Source of the DNA: Cervus elaphus
Taxonomy: Eukaryota > Chordata > Mammalia > Artiodactyla > Cervidae
Direction of reading: 5' to 3'
DNA: 64,000 nucleotides
Assembly (NCBI RefSeq): GCF_910594005.1
Contig: NC_057831.1
Location: forward strand, 42,986,001-43,050,000
Numbering within the stretch: the first letter of the stretch is position 1; each line of letters opens with the position of its first letter. The translations under genes and the position numbers were made by a program. The notes beneath the pieces were generated by a model. It was given only the letters and a program-made list of their open reading frames with translations, was not told the origin of the DNA and did no database searches. Below are positions 10,341-21,320 of this stretch, one piece after another.

Positions 10341-10790
10341 AAAGAGTCAGATAGTAACAAATATTGTTGAGGATGTTGCAAGATTGGTATCTTTATAGAC
10401 TATTGATGAGAATATTAATATTAACATTTGAAAAACAGTCTGGAAATTCCTCAAAAGGTTAAACATAGAGTTACTCTATGACCCAGCAATTTTACCTCTA
10501 GATATGAAAGGAAAATAAGAACATATGTCCACACAAAAACTTGTACATGCAAGAACATAGCAGTAATATGCATATCACACCCAAAGTGGAAACAACTCAA
10601 GTATATTCAAGGTTTTCAAGGGGAATAGTGACTGCTAATGAATATAGAATTTCTTTTGAGAATGATAAAATATTTTAAAATTGATTTTACAGCTCTGAAT
10701 GTACTCAAAATACACTGAATTTTACACTTTAAATGGGTAAATTATATGATATATGAATTATATTTCAAAAAGTCATAAAGTGGAAGTTGA
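10341..10790 (+). repeat. Older L1 fragment, right half
   Basis: Continues the split L1 from 3445-3540. It has the tgttgaggatgttgcaagat block, tctatgacccagcaatttta near 10475, a ggaaacaactcaagt-like block near 10590 and an L1-type 3' end (aaatgggtaaattatatgat near 10730). It is clearly more diverged than the L1 that interrupts it. Confidence 0.75.
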
Positions 10791-10859
10791 TTCTAAGTTG
10801 ATACATATTGATGTAACAAAAATATATATATTACAAATTCAGTGAATAGATAGTATACC

Positions 10860-11250
10860 TTTGTAACAGTTTAGAGATATTTCACTGCAAGTGAGAAAAA
10901 ACCCAAATAGTTGTGGTCTAACAAGTGGTCCAATCAAGTAGGTATTAATATTTATACATAAGAAGACTTGCTGGTGTTTGGTGGTTCACTTGCTGGAATT
11001 CTATCAACAAGGACCCAAGTATCCTTTTGCTTTCCATTTGTGGTATGTTAATGGTTCATCCTTAAGCTCATGGTTACATAGGGGCTGCCATCTATCAAAA
11101 TGCTCCAGGTTGTCCTACATTGTCTCCTTCCTGTTCCTCTGAATGAGAAGGAAAGAGTTCATGAACCTATATAGGTGAGTCACTGTTCAGAAGAGGTCCA
11201 TTCAGAATAGCCCAATCAGGAATAGCCACACTGGACTTTGTGAGAATGAG
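10860..11250. repeat. Possible ancient interspersed repeat, family uncertain
   Basis: Has the layout of an old mammalian repeat I have met elsewhere (tatcaacaaggacccaagta, ggttacataggggctgccat, an accaatcagga-like end). I cannot name the family. It could also be ordinary low-copy DNA. Confidence 0.3.
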
Positions 11251-11689
11251 GAATACATCTTTGTTTGCTAAGCTACTGAGCCTTAAAATTTTACTTTTTT
11301 CCATGAGATCATGTAGCCTTCTTTAACCAGTGCAGTATGGGAAATATGAGTAGGGAAGTAAGTTCGTTCTTCTGCTTTGAATATTTTCCTTGATATCACA
11401 AGGGTAGGCTTTGACCAAATTTTATCACTTTGGTCACTAAGATGATTTTTTTTCTTTCTGGAATAGTGAATACCATTAAGCTTGCTTCTCTTAATCTTCC
11501 CCACTTTATTTTTCCAGGGCATCATTTTTCTTTATTAATAGAGTCCAGCTCTTAGAACACTGCCCAGAATCTAGAAGACACATGATAAGCAAATGGTGAA
11601 ACAAAGAAGGAAGAAAGGAAAGATGACAAGTCATGAGCTGAGCATACCAAGGCAGGGAAGCATCATGGTCAAGAAGAATAATTCTGGAG

Positions 11690-11925
11690 CCATGTTTTCT
11701 GGCTTCAAAAATACAGTTCTTAAATAAATATTTACTAGCTGTTTGGTCTTGGAAAAATAACCTCTCCATTCATTCTCTTCCTCATCTCTAAAAGAGTGAG
11801 AATAATTGTGCCTGTATCATAAAATTGTTTTGAGGAAGTGAGTTGTATGTAACATTCTTGGAAGAGACTTGGCATTTAGCAATGTTATTAATATATAAGT
11901 GCTAGCAATTATTATTATGGTGTGA
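11690..11925 (+). repeat. MIR SINE relic
   Basis: MIR order is visible: an agctgtttggtcttgg block, then cttcctcatctctaaaa, then a ttgttttgaggaagtgag block and an agacttggcatttagcaatg end. Confidence 0.65.
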
Positions 11926-11996
11926 AATCCAGAAGTACTCTATCTTGATTCCAATGGAATATTCCATAGAGTTTCTTAAAAATCAATCTCTCTTCT

Positions 11997-12404
11997 TGTT
12001 ATACCAATAAAGTGTTAGTCACCCGGTCATCTCCGACACTTTGTGACCCCATGGACTATAACCCACAAGACTCCTCTGTCCATGGAAATCTCCAGGCAAG
12101 AACACTGGAGTGGGTTGCTATTTCCTTTTCCAGGGGATTATCCAACACATGTAAGGAACCTGGGTCTCCTGCAGTGCATGCAGACTCTTGCCATCTGAAC
12201 TCTATATGACTCTATGGACTGTAGCCCACCAGGCTCCTCTGTCCGTGGGATTCTCCAGGCAAGAATACTGGAGTGGGTTGCCAAGCCCTCCTCCAGGGGA
12301 TCTTCCCAACCCAGGGATTGAACCCATGTCTCTTACCTCCTGCATTAGCAGGTGGGTTCTTTACCACTAGAGCCATCTGGGAAGCCCTGTTATACCAATA
12401 AAGT
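11997..12404 (-). mobile_element. Bov-tA SINE, double unit, perfect 17-bp duplication
   Basis: Two Bov-tA-type units in the same orientation (about 12014-12195 and 12196-12387), ending at the tRNA-derived head gggcttcccagatggctc on the minus strand. The 17-mer tgttataccaataaagt flanks the pair exactly (11997-12013 and 12388-12404) and does not occur between the units. The double unit therefore inserted once. Such elements are non-autonomous, transcribed by Pol III and mobilised by LINE proteins. Confidence 0.93.
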
Positions 12405-13635
12405 CATAACATAAAATAGGTAATGAAAAAAATAGTTCTAAAATTTTAATCATTCATGTTCACTATATGTATTTTCCTTTCTTCATTCTATCTGTAATTA
12501 AAGCTTTGTTGTCAGCTTTAGGGCCTCCAGAAAAAGAGAGAATAAGCACTGTAAAAGTCATTGCCAGAGAGTAAGCAAAAAAAGAAAACTGGTCCTGCCA
12601 GCTGGCAACTGTGGGAAGGAAAAGGAAGAGTTAGTAGGAAAAAGTCTGATTGTCTTCCCAGGGGAAAGAGAGATGGTAACCAAAGGAAAGATATAAGCAA
12701 CAGTGCTTTGATGAGCTCCTCCTTCTGTTCCTCAGAGTTCTCTGTGTTATCTGGCCCTCTTCCAACCTGCAGAAGCAGAATGAGAGCCCAGGTTAATAAT
12801 CCAGAGCTGGACACTGAGATCCTGAGTGGAAAGAGCCTGTAATAGGTCTGGAAATGAAGAGCGCTCATGGACTGGTTAGGAAACCTAACAAGGAGTGTGC
12901 TGTGACAGGAGGATATTACACGATGTCTGAGGCAACTGAGCAGCACCCAGACCAGGGATGGTCTAGCTGTCACAGTCTGGACTCTGGAGGCAGCACTAGG
13001 GAGAAGTAAGATGGGGCTGAGAACCTGATCAAGTCAAAGAAACAGAAAAAAAGAGCCCCGGCAGCAGATAGCAGCAGCTCATCCCACAAGGGACCCCAGA
13101 GATGGGGGCAGATGTACGTTTCAAAAGATGCCCGACAATGCTCACTCAGAGACCAGCTGCCTGGATGTGGAGAACAGGAGCCAGAAGTGAGATATCACTT
13201 CATCACCAGCACCTACAGGCTGAAAGCTCTCTCCTGTTCTCAGACACTATCTTGGTAAGGAGCAGGGGAAAGGAGGGTGATCTTGATGGGATATTTGCAA
13301 GACATAGATGACCTTAAGGAAGAGGAGTATATTTGCAATTAATATGTTTTGTAAACCTTCCTGACTATCCATTGATCAAGGTCTTCTGAAAATGATTAGA
13401 TTTTTACAGAAAAATAAAGTTCTTATTATCCATTTGTTTGCTTGTTTAACCTCTGTTATAATAATGTGGTCAATTTAAAGTGCTTATTCCATATGCATGT
13501 ATTTAACTGTCAGATTCATTTTATTGAAGGCCGATAGACCAAAGTAACACTCCTTTTTTACACCTTTCTTGAGGCATCTGGATATTACTTTCTCATTGTC
13601 AAACGGGAAGCAGGCCTGATGGTAGATCGATGAGT
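12405..13635. other. Low-copy DNA, no supported gene
   Basis: Moderately GC-rich around 12.6-13.3 kb. The longest open frame is 151 codons on the minus strand (12518-12973), with no recognisable domain. I found no splice or retrocopy signs strong enough to call a gene. Confidence 0.5.
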
Positions 13636-13639
13636 CAGT

Positions 13640-13866
13640 CAATCAAGTCTCTTTAGTTATGTCTAAAGAGGCTCTTTGCAACCCAACGGACTGTAGCCCA
13701 CCAGGCTCCTCTGTCCATGGATTTCCCAGGCAAGAATACTGTAGTGAGTTGCCATTTCCTACTCCAGGGGATCTTCCTGACCCAAGGATTGAACCCTCCT
13801 TTCTTTCCTCTTGCCTCCTGCATTGACAGGCGGATTCTTTACCACTAGCACCACCTGGGAAGCCCC
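13640..13866 (-). mobile_element. Bov-tA SINE
   Basis: Reads on the minus strand from the tRNA-like head (gcttcccaggtggtgctagt) back to the aagtctctttagttatgtct end. It is moderately diverged, with an 11-base insertion-like stretch (tttcctcttgcctcc) near the head. I found no clear target duplication. Confidence 0.85.
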
Positions 13867-14777
13867 ACAGCCGGCAAAGCCTCTGGAGAGAGAGAGCTGA
13901 AGGAAAGGTATTGTGTGTGCTGCCTCCAAGGCAGGAAGAAGGCTGGTCCCACGTGGAGGGATGGGAGAGACCAAAGGAAGTGGCAGTTTACAGAGAAAAC
14001 CCAAGGATGAGATCCTTCCTTCTCCAAATATGACTGGAGAAGATTTTGGAGAACTGAGATACGATGGCAGTGGAGATGAGGACCTGTTGAACCAGTGAGC
14101 TCCACCCAGCAGGAAGCAGGGCCCACAGGACAAGACAGGTGGGGAGAAGCAGGAAGGCTGGGGAGCAGAAGAAGCCACTTGCTTCTCTGAGCTCCTGGAG
14201 TGAGTCTAGAAAGTGGATCTGCTACAAAGAATGTTCCTTGAGGGAGATTTTCAGCTTTTGAGGTAATCTATAGATTTAATATTTTTTCCATTATATTCTA
14301 TTGATTAAACTTCTGTGATAAATTTGTATTTCTTATGTTTGCAAGCAGAGAGCTTCAATATAACCTGGTAGATTTTATTTTAGCTCAGCTTAGTGAGAAC
14401 TTTGCAAATTGAATTGTAAAAGTCTCTTTCAAAAATGATGCATTAAAAAATCTCTATACTCTTAGAATGTAGTTCTCATTGAAAATATTAAACTGTTGAT
14501 TCAGTACTACTACCTACTAGTCCAAATGAATGCTAGCAGATACACTATTTGAATGCATAGTAGTTAAATACTAGACTTGCCTTGGAGTTAGTGAGCTCAT
14601 TTTTTGAGATCCACTTTAAGGTCACAATATAAATTAGATAAAAGTTTATAACATCAATATATAAGTTGCATCACTAATGCTAATAGAGAAAAAGTTGGAA
14701 ACAATCTAGCAGATTATATATATATAAACTATTTATATACACATGCATTTTACATACAAGTATTAATATATTTACAT
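13867..14777. other. Low-copy DNA, no supported gene
   Basis: The first 300 bases are GC-richer and allow frames of 60-139 codons that run into the SINE. No domain is recognisable. The rest is AT-rich, ending in a TA-rich run near 14715-14780. Confidence 0.5.
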
Positions 14778-14988
14778 ATATGGGCATCCCCTGTGGCTCA
14801 GCAGAAAAGTATCTGCCTGCAGTGTAGGAGACACAAGTATGATCCCTGGGTTGGGAAGATCCCCTGGAAGAGGAAATGGCACACCACTCCAGGATTCTTG
14901 CCTGGAAAATCCCATGGACAGAGGCGCCTGGCAGGTTATAGTCCATGGTGTCACAAAGAGTCAGATACAACTGAGCGCACACAAATGA
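14778..14988 (+). mobile_element. Bov-tA SINE
   Basis: Head tgggcatcccctgtggctca, body ctgggttgggaagatcccct and tail gagtcagatacaactgagcg are all in order on the plus strand. It abuts an L1 3' end fragment. Confidence 0.88.
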
Positions 14989-15125
14989 AGGAATTGAATC
15001 CACTTCCCTGTGCTACGCAATAGGGCCTTGTTGTTTATCCATTCTGTATACAGCAGTTTGCATCTGCTAGACCCAAACTCTGAATCCAACCATCCCCTGC
15101 CCCCTTCCCCAGCTTCAATTTCCTT
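14989..15125 (-). repeat. L1 3'UTR fragment
   Basis: The ccctgtgctacgcaatag and ccttgttgtttatccattct blocks are the antisense of a ruminant/artiodactyl L1 3'UTR. It is short and isolated. Confidence 0.65.
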
Positions 15126-16214
15126 TTAATACCTCTTGAATCATTTCCTCTCTTTCCAGAAATCCTCTTTCCGTCCAGGAAGAAATAGCATATTCTACAA
15201 TGATGTTCTAATGTATCAACATATGAATTTATACTTACCGTCTGATACAATGAAATAAGAGAAGATGCACTTATTACAGGAAGTAATTTTCTGTACTTGG
15301 CATGTGACTTACTGATTCCTGTTATAGTTTGACTGAGGCTTACATGTGAAATAAATGTATATTTTTAAAACCAGTTTCCCTTCTAATCTGATTGAATTAT
15401 TTATTAAAAATTGAATGGTTAATAATTGAGAGACTCAGAAGAGTCACTTATTTTAGGTTTTAAAATTTATCTGACTGGATTTTCTTTTGAATACCTTGTT
15501 CTTCCTAATGGCATTTCCCTAATATTAATGCTGAACTGAAACCAAAAATAGCAAGGGGGTAAGGACTCAGAATAGCAGGAACTGAGAATATCAGTGTAAT
15601 CAGCAAATTAGGGCTATGTACAAATCATGCAATTGGCATCATGGGAGCAGCAAGGACCCGCCATGTGGAGAAGAGAACACTCGACGTTGATAACTTTGAT
15701 TAGCATTTACATTGATCGCATAATTCAGTCACTGCCAGGATGTTTCATGATGCTAATAAATAAAAGATGACACTCTTTAAGAATGGTGGCTTCTATAGTA
15801 TTGTAGCCAGAGATAGCTGAAATGCAGGGTAAGGTGATAACTTATTTCACCAGAATTCTCTTGATGGAGCTCTGACTGGCAAACCCAGATAGAGCTGTTT
15901 CTCAAAAGGAGGGTGGGAGAGATGTTGCTAGAAGTCTCAGGTGGATTTATGCAGCAGATCGTTTTGTTTCCAAGATGTGGAGCTCCTCCATTTCTGTGCT
16001 TTAATATCCTAACTCAGCCTCTCCAGCAAACCAGTGTCCTCATGGTTCTCTGCTTGTTTAGCTTTAGCTCATCCTGGGCGGTGTTTCACACTCTAGGCCT
16101 TAGCTGATTCCTTCTTTCTCATAGTAAATGAAACCCTTATCTATAGTTCTTTTTACATCCTAAGTTATATACCATACCCCAGAGCATCTCCCTCCCTCCC
16201 TATGTGTGTGTGCG
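15126..16214. other. Low-copy DNA, no gene seen
   Basis: AT-rich, with only short frames. Nothing is recognisable. Confidence 0.5.
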
Positions 16215-16330
16215 TGAGAAATTCAAAGCAGTTAAGGAATTTCCCCAAATTGCAAGGTCAAAACCTCTGCTGACTTAAGCCTTTGTCTCTTTTCAGCACA
16301 GCTCACTATTTTAACTACTTTAGTTCTTCA
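16215..16330 (-). repeat. MIR-like relic
   Basis: Weak match to antisense MIR (gttaaggaatttccccaaat, tgcaaggtcaaaacc). Confidence 0.4.
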
Positions 16331-16469
16331 TTCTCTTGTACTAACTGGCTCTAATGTGGCCATCATAGATAAAGATCACAAAGGGTCACAGAAGCATAAA
16401 ATCTCCTAATTAAACATCAGTTTCTAGTGAGCTGGCCTGAAGTGATCCAGTCAGTAAGACCTCTCAGAA

Positions 16470-16625
16470 GTTATACCAAATCTCAGTTTCTTGGATGCTT
16501 CCAATGATGAGGAGCTCATTTCTCCTAGTTCCACCTTTGGACAGTCTTTTTTTTTTCTTTATTTTTTCTTTTATTAATGTCTATTTAAACCAGACTTCCA
16601 CTTTGACACGTAAAACAGCCTCTTT
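16470..16625 (+). repeat. Possible L3/CR1-type LINE relic
   Basis: The ccaatgatgaggagctcatt block, then ttggacagtctttt and a ttaaaccagacttccacttt-like block, follow the order of an ancient CR1/L3 3' region. A T-rich stretch interrupts it. Confidence 0.4.
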
Positions 16626-16759
16626 CTTTCATACTTTCAAGCTACCCTAAAAGTCAACATAGTTTAGCACTTTTTTTAAACAGACACATTAAAGTTTAGA
16701 TAAAAGGCAGGGCATTGGGTGAAGACAGAATGCTCTGGTAAATTTGGGCATTAAGCGTC

Positions 16760-16975
16760 TATACTAGAATCAGGCTGTCCAAATTCCTATTCTGATTTTG
16801 CCTGTCTACTAGAAGCAAAACACTGGACAAATTATTTAGCCTATCCATGCCTCATTTTTAAGGTGAATATAATAACATATCTAACTCAGGATTTTTTAGC
16901 TTAAGTCAAACACTTGGAATATTTCCTGGCACACTTTCAGCACTCAATAAATATTAACTATTATTTTTAATACTG
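16760..16975 (+). repeat. MIR SINE relic
   Basis: The aaacactggacaaattattt, tccatgcctca and cactcaataaatattaacta blocks follow MIR order. Confidence 0.65.
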
Positions 16976-17394
16976 ACATGATTAAATAATATTGGCAACT
17001 ATCCTGTGACAGTTCATGCTGCTTAGAAATCACTCAATCTATATTAACTTTTATTATTCTGTTTACTACTTTTATTTTATGCTTTCACACAATTTTTAAT
17101 ATCCAAGGTCATAAAAAAATGAATTTGGAATCTCCGGGTCCATAACACACCCTGTAGGTAAATCACTTCAGGTATACAGGGAAGATTTTGTGTTATCCTC
17201 CCAGTAAACACCCAATATCTCCTAACAACTTCACTTATTGAACACATTTTAGGTTCAGTTAAGATACCTGTACCCATTTTTTCTTTCCTTAGAGAGTCAG
17301 AGATTCATCTTCTTTTCTTCAATTATCTAAAGTGACAGCTACCCACAGTAAGTTCTTAAGATGCCCTATCTTTTGTGATTACAATGGCAACCCT

Positions 17395-17515
17395 CTAACA
17401 TATGTACTTTTACTCCATTTCATAGCTGAGAAAACTAAGGGTTGGAGAGGCTATCCAAGTAGCTGAGGAAGTAACTCAAAGGGAATTTAAAAACCAGATT
17501 CTTAATAGCATGCTT
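17395..17515 (-). repeat. MIR SINE relic
   Basis: catagctgagaaaactaagg and the following ggttggagaggct stretch are antisense MIR. Confidence 0.6.
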
Positions 17516-18048
17516 CATATTTGCAGGTACCATCAGAAAAACAGCTCTCAGTGCCCATCTTAGCTGGAATCCCAGTCACAGAGTCTGATACTGTGCTGTC
17601 TCTCCTGACCTAGAGACCAGGTAATGTGCCTGGAGCATCTGTCTTAGTAATATACACTTTAGATATCCAAGACTAAAGATAAAGCAAAATAAAGATGCAC
17701 TATAATATGGAATAAAAATAAGTGTATCCTGAAGACTACAGATAGTGGGATGTGCTTATATTTCCACGAAATTAATGGATATTTTGATTACCCATTGACA
17801 AGGCCGGATTTCCCCAGGAGAAGAGTTTAGTCACTGTGCAGTTGAACTTAGTGAACTACCAAGGTGGTAAGTGATATAAACTTGCTTATGACCTTCTCCT
17901 CATAAGTGACAGCCTCCTCTGTCACTCTCCAAGTCTCAAGTACTATGAATGAGAATACTGAAGATTAGAGACCAGAAATAACAGTTTTCAGGCCAAACTA
18001 AATGAAGTTGAGAGACTTTCCAGGAATTCCAAAATTTACATAAATTAC
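17516..18048. other. Low-copy DNA, no gene seen
   Basis: AT-rich. No recognisable repeat or reading frame. Confidence 0.5.
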
Positions 18049-18253
18049 AAACATCTCTTTGGGAAAGATTGAGGGCAGGAGGAGAAAGGGGCAACAGAGA
18101 ATGAGATGGTTGGATGGCATCACCAACTTAAGAACATGAGTTTGAGCAAGCTCTGGGAGATGGTGAAAGACAGGGAAGCCTGGCATGCTACAGTCCATGT
18201 TGCTGCAGAGAGTCAGAAAAGACTTAGCGACTGATCATCAACAATAAACATCT
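18049..18253 (+). mobile_element. BovB 3'-end fragment
   Basis: About 190 bases of the BovB 3' terminus (gattgagggcaggaggagaa, gagtcagaaaagacttagcg). The 8-mer aaacatct flanks it (18049-18056 and 18246-18253), so it is a strongly 5'-truncated insertion. It encodes only the last tens of residues (the WMAS-like end), with stops. Confidence 0.82.
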
Positions 18254-19655
18254 ATGATAGGTATTCTGAAGTTAATTGACTGGTTTGGCCCCAAATGTAA
18301 CTTTATTGGATATATCTGTATACCTGGAAGTGAGGAACCAGATAGCATTTGTGATTAGGCATGCTCATACACACACACACACATAAAACATTGAAATGGA
18401 TTAAATCTTCTATAGGCATGTTGTCACATTCCTCCAAACACAACATTTAAATACCAACTTGCTTGATTCCCTTTGAGAGTTAAAACTGACTCCCTTACCT
18501 TTGATAGTAGAGCTGTACTTAGAAGCCCTTTTATACCCTGAGAATCTCAGGCTATTCCATTAATGCTGCATAACACACCACAAAATACCAGGAGATCAAA
18601 CCAAGTAGCAATTACTGAAAACATTTTCCTGATACCTTCCCAGATTTTCCTATGGGGAGTGCTAGCTCAGTAAGTGTTCACTATACATAAACAAAACATA
18701 TGCTATAACTCTGCAAAGAACGTACTACAATCTTTTCTAAAGGGTTTGGCTTTGTTTGACAAAATAGCCTTTAGGGGAAACTCTAATGGACTAAAGCGAA
18801 AGATCCAAAGAAAGGAAACATGATCCATTTGAAAGTATAGGGGGCTGCGGAGCAAGGTAAAAAAATATGCTTGTGCTGACTCAAAAAGTGCTGACTTCCT
18901 CTGGTAGGTCATCTTATAGGTCTACCTTATACCACATAAGAGTGTAATTAAAAAGCGCTGATGGTGGGTGCCAGGAAGAACATGCCCTCCCCAAACCTTG
19001 TTGAAGCTGCAATGAGTGCAACCGTGAGAGTCACTGTGTTCCGTGGCATTGCAATTTCATCAATAGCCCAGGATACAATCAAACCTCATTAACTCGGATT
19101 TTGATTCTGAATTTACAAGAATTTCGATATGACTTAAGAATTGATTCTTGCTGAGCTAAAATCTCCAAATAATTTCTTCTTTTGTGAGTATCAGAGTCTT
19201 ATTCACAAGACCAAGATAGTCCAATGTTGTAGTGTTTGCATCAACAAAGAGCTTCCTATTCAAAGTTTTGCTGAAGTTTTGGAATCCTTATTTCCCACAG
19301 AAACTTATTACTATGGGAAGCAGAAATGTTAGGCAGGCCTAGTTACGTCAAACACAAAAATTGCTATTATTGAAATGATAGTGCTGAATACACCACAAGG
19401 TGATTTAGTGTTTGCATTTAAATTCTGGGATTATGGATAATTTTAGATTCTACATTTGTTTATCTTCCAATTAAAAATATAGCAGATATCATCATAAAAT
19501 GTGTAAAATCATCAAAAAGCATTCTTTAGGAGTTGGAAAATAGTAGGTATCTACAAATATGACTAATCAGAGGTGTGATTCCCCTCATGCCTAAGTTCAA
19601 TAAGTATATCCATTTCATCTTAGTTTATAAAAAATTGGTAAGTGATCAAACACAT
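18254..19655. other. Low-copy DNA, no gene seen
   Basis: Holds a short CA run near 18369-18384 and a tgctgcataacacaccac block near 18564 that may start an old repeat. Otherwise nothing is recognisable. Confidence 0.45.
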
Positions 19656-19659
19656 TTCT

Positions 19660-19935
19660 TTTATAACATATATTTATAAATATGTTATATCAATATAGCA
19701 TATAATATAATACATATTATATATATAATATAATTATATATTATAATTATATAATAATATCAAAATATAATATATTTATATAATATATAAATAATATATT
19801 TATAATTATATTATAATAAATTATAATAATATATTATAATAAATTATAATATATAAAATTATAATAATATTATTATGATATAATAATATATTATGTAATT
19901 TATATAACATATAATATAGTACATTATATTTATAA
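19660..19935. repeat. AT-rich low-complexity tract
   Basis: Almost only A and T, built from interleaved tata/taat words with many short internal palindromes. It could be an expanded tail or microsatellite. It may extrude secondary structure. Confidence 0.8.
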
Positions 19936-20959
19936 ATATGTCATAAGATAGTTTATTAAATTTGTCTTTATGAAAGATGACTCTTAAGACATGATCTGAT
20001 TTTACATGGTTGATAATCTTTGGGAACAAAATGAACAACTTAAAAAAAACAGTATTAACTTTTTCAGGAAAATGATTAGTAAATATTCTGTTTCATATAT
20101 ATTAGGATATTTAGGGTACTAAATATTGCTGTATATATATGACTACTATCATCAACCCCTTACCCTACTCTCAACTGAAATCTAATTATTTTCCATTTAT
20201 GTTTCTGAGTCTTTCATAAAAGCAAGTTGAAAACTTCCTCCCTCAACTTTCCCACACAACAGCTGCAAAACTTTTATTTACTGTGGAGGGTTCAATGGAC
20301 CTGAATGAAAGAACACTTTATTTGCTGTGGATATAGATGCACATTAATGTTCCTAGTATGAACAGGGTGCAAACAGTAGACACTCTATATAATACACAAG
20401 TCATTAGAATAGGAAGTTTTCTCCTCTTCCGCCTCCACTCATTCCTTCGCAGTAGCACCAATGCACATGGTAGGCTTATTCCCATTTTAATGTAATTTAC
20501 ATCAGAGCTACTAGCCATGTAATCTTCACAGGAGTTAGTACACCCACTGTTTGTAGCTGGTATACAAATGAAAAGTGTCTAGAAACTTTTATGGCAATTT
20601 GCTATCACTGTAGCATTCAAGCTCGTAGTCTACAGCTTTGTGTCACTGCACTGGTTACTAATTGGTTTTAGTGTTGTCTATCTTGTGTGATGGATTGTGT
20701 GTAGTGTGAACTACCTATTAATATCAACAGGTTCAAAAACAAAACTGGTCCTTCAGCCCTCACAGTTTGAGAAACATTGGTCCACACACAGAGGATATAA
20801 TATATACATACAAAGTAAACTTCAGATTGTATCTGAAAAGGTCATCTACAATAATATTGAATATAGAGGAAGGATATCAAGATGTGGAGTAGGAGGAAAT
20901 GGAAGTCATTGCCATGCATGAATGTATCAAAACATTTACATGAAGAGCAATCCTCACTG
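19936..20959. other. Low-copy DNA, no gene seen
   Basis: Contains a ctcacagtttgagaaacatt block near 20760 that resembles the end of an old hAT-type MER element, too weak to name. Confidence 0.4.
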
Positions 20960-21320
20960 AAAATAAACTGGAGACTGGCAGAAAGACTCATATAATCAAG
21001 GCTATAAAGAAGATACATACAAAGTCAGGAAGAAGAAGAGCAGTGAGTAGATTGGGACCTGTACCTTTCTTAAAAAGGGGTAAGTGGCAAAGAAAGACGA
21101 GATTACAAAAGTTCCAAGATCCTCCCTAGGGAGTGAGTGGCTCAAATCACACATTGAGCACCCCATCCTTGGAGTCTGACATCAGGAAGACAATTTCTCT
21201 TGGCTGGTTTGAAGACCAGTGGAACTGGCAAGGAGACTGTGAGAAACTCAAACTCTGCTCATGGAGTGTATGTATACACTTGCTTACTCCTAAAACCAGG
21301 TGGAGGAATTAAATTGAGAT

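Noticed and set aside
12518..12973. 151-codon minus-strand frame, the longest outside LINEs
   Set aside because: No domain, overlapping frames on the other strand, and low-complexity Ser/Leu composition. Most likely chance.
13759..14178. 139-codon minus-strand frame
   Set aside because: Its C-terminal part is translated SINE sequence (SQVVLVKNPPVNAG-type peptide), and the rest has no recognisable domain.
18549..18620. Start of an old MER-type repeat
   Set aside because: Only one short block looks familiar. Too little to annotate.
19660..19935. AT-rich tract as a replication origin or matrix attachment site
   Set aside because: Composition alone is no evidence. Such low-complexity tracts are common next to retroelement tails.
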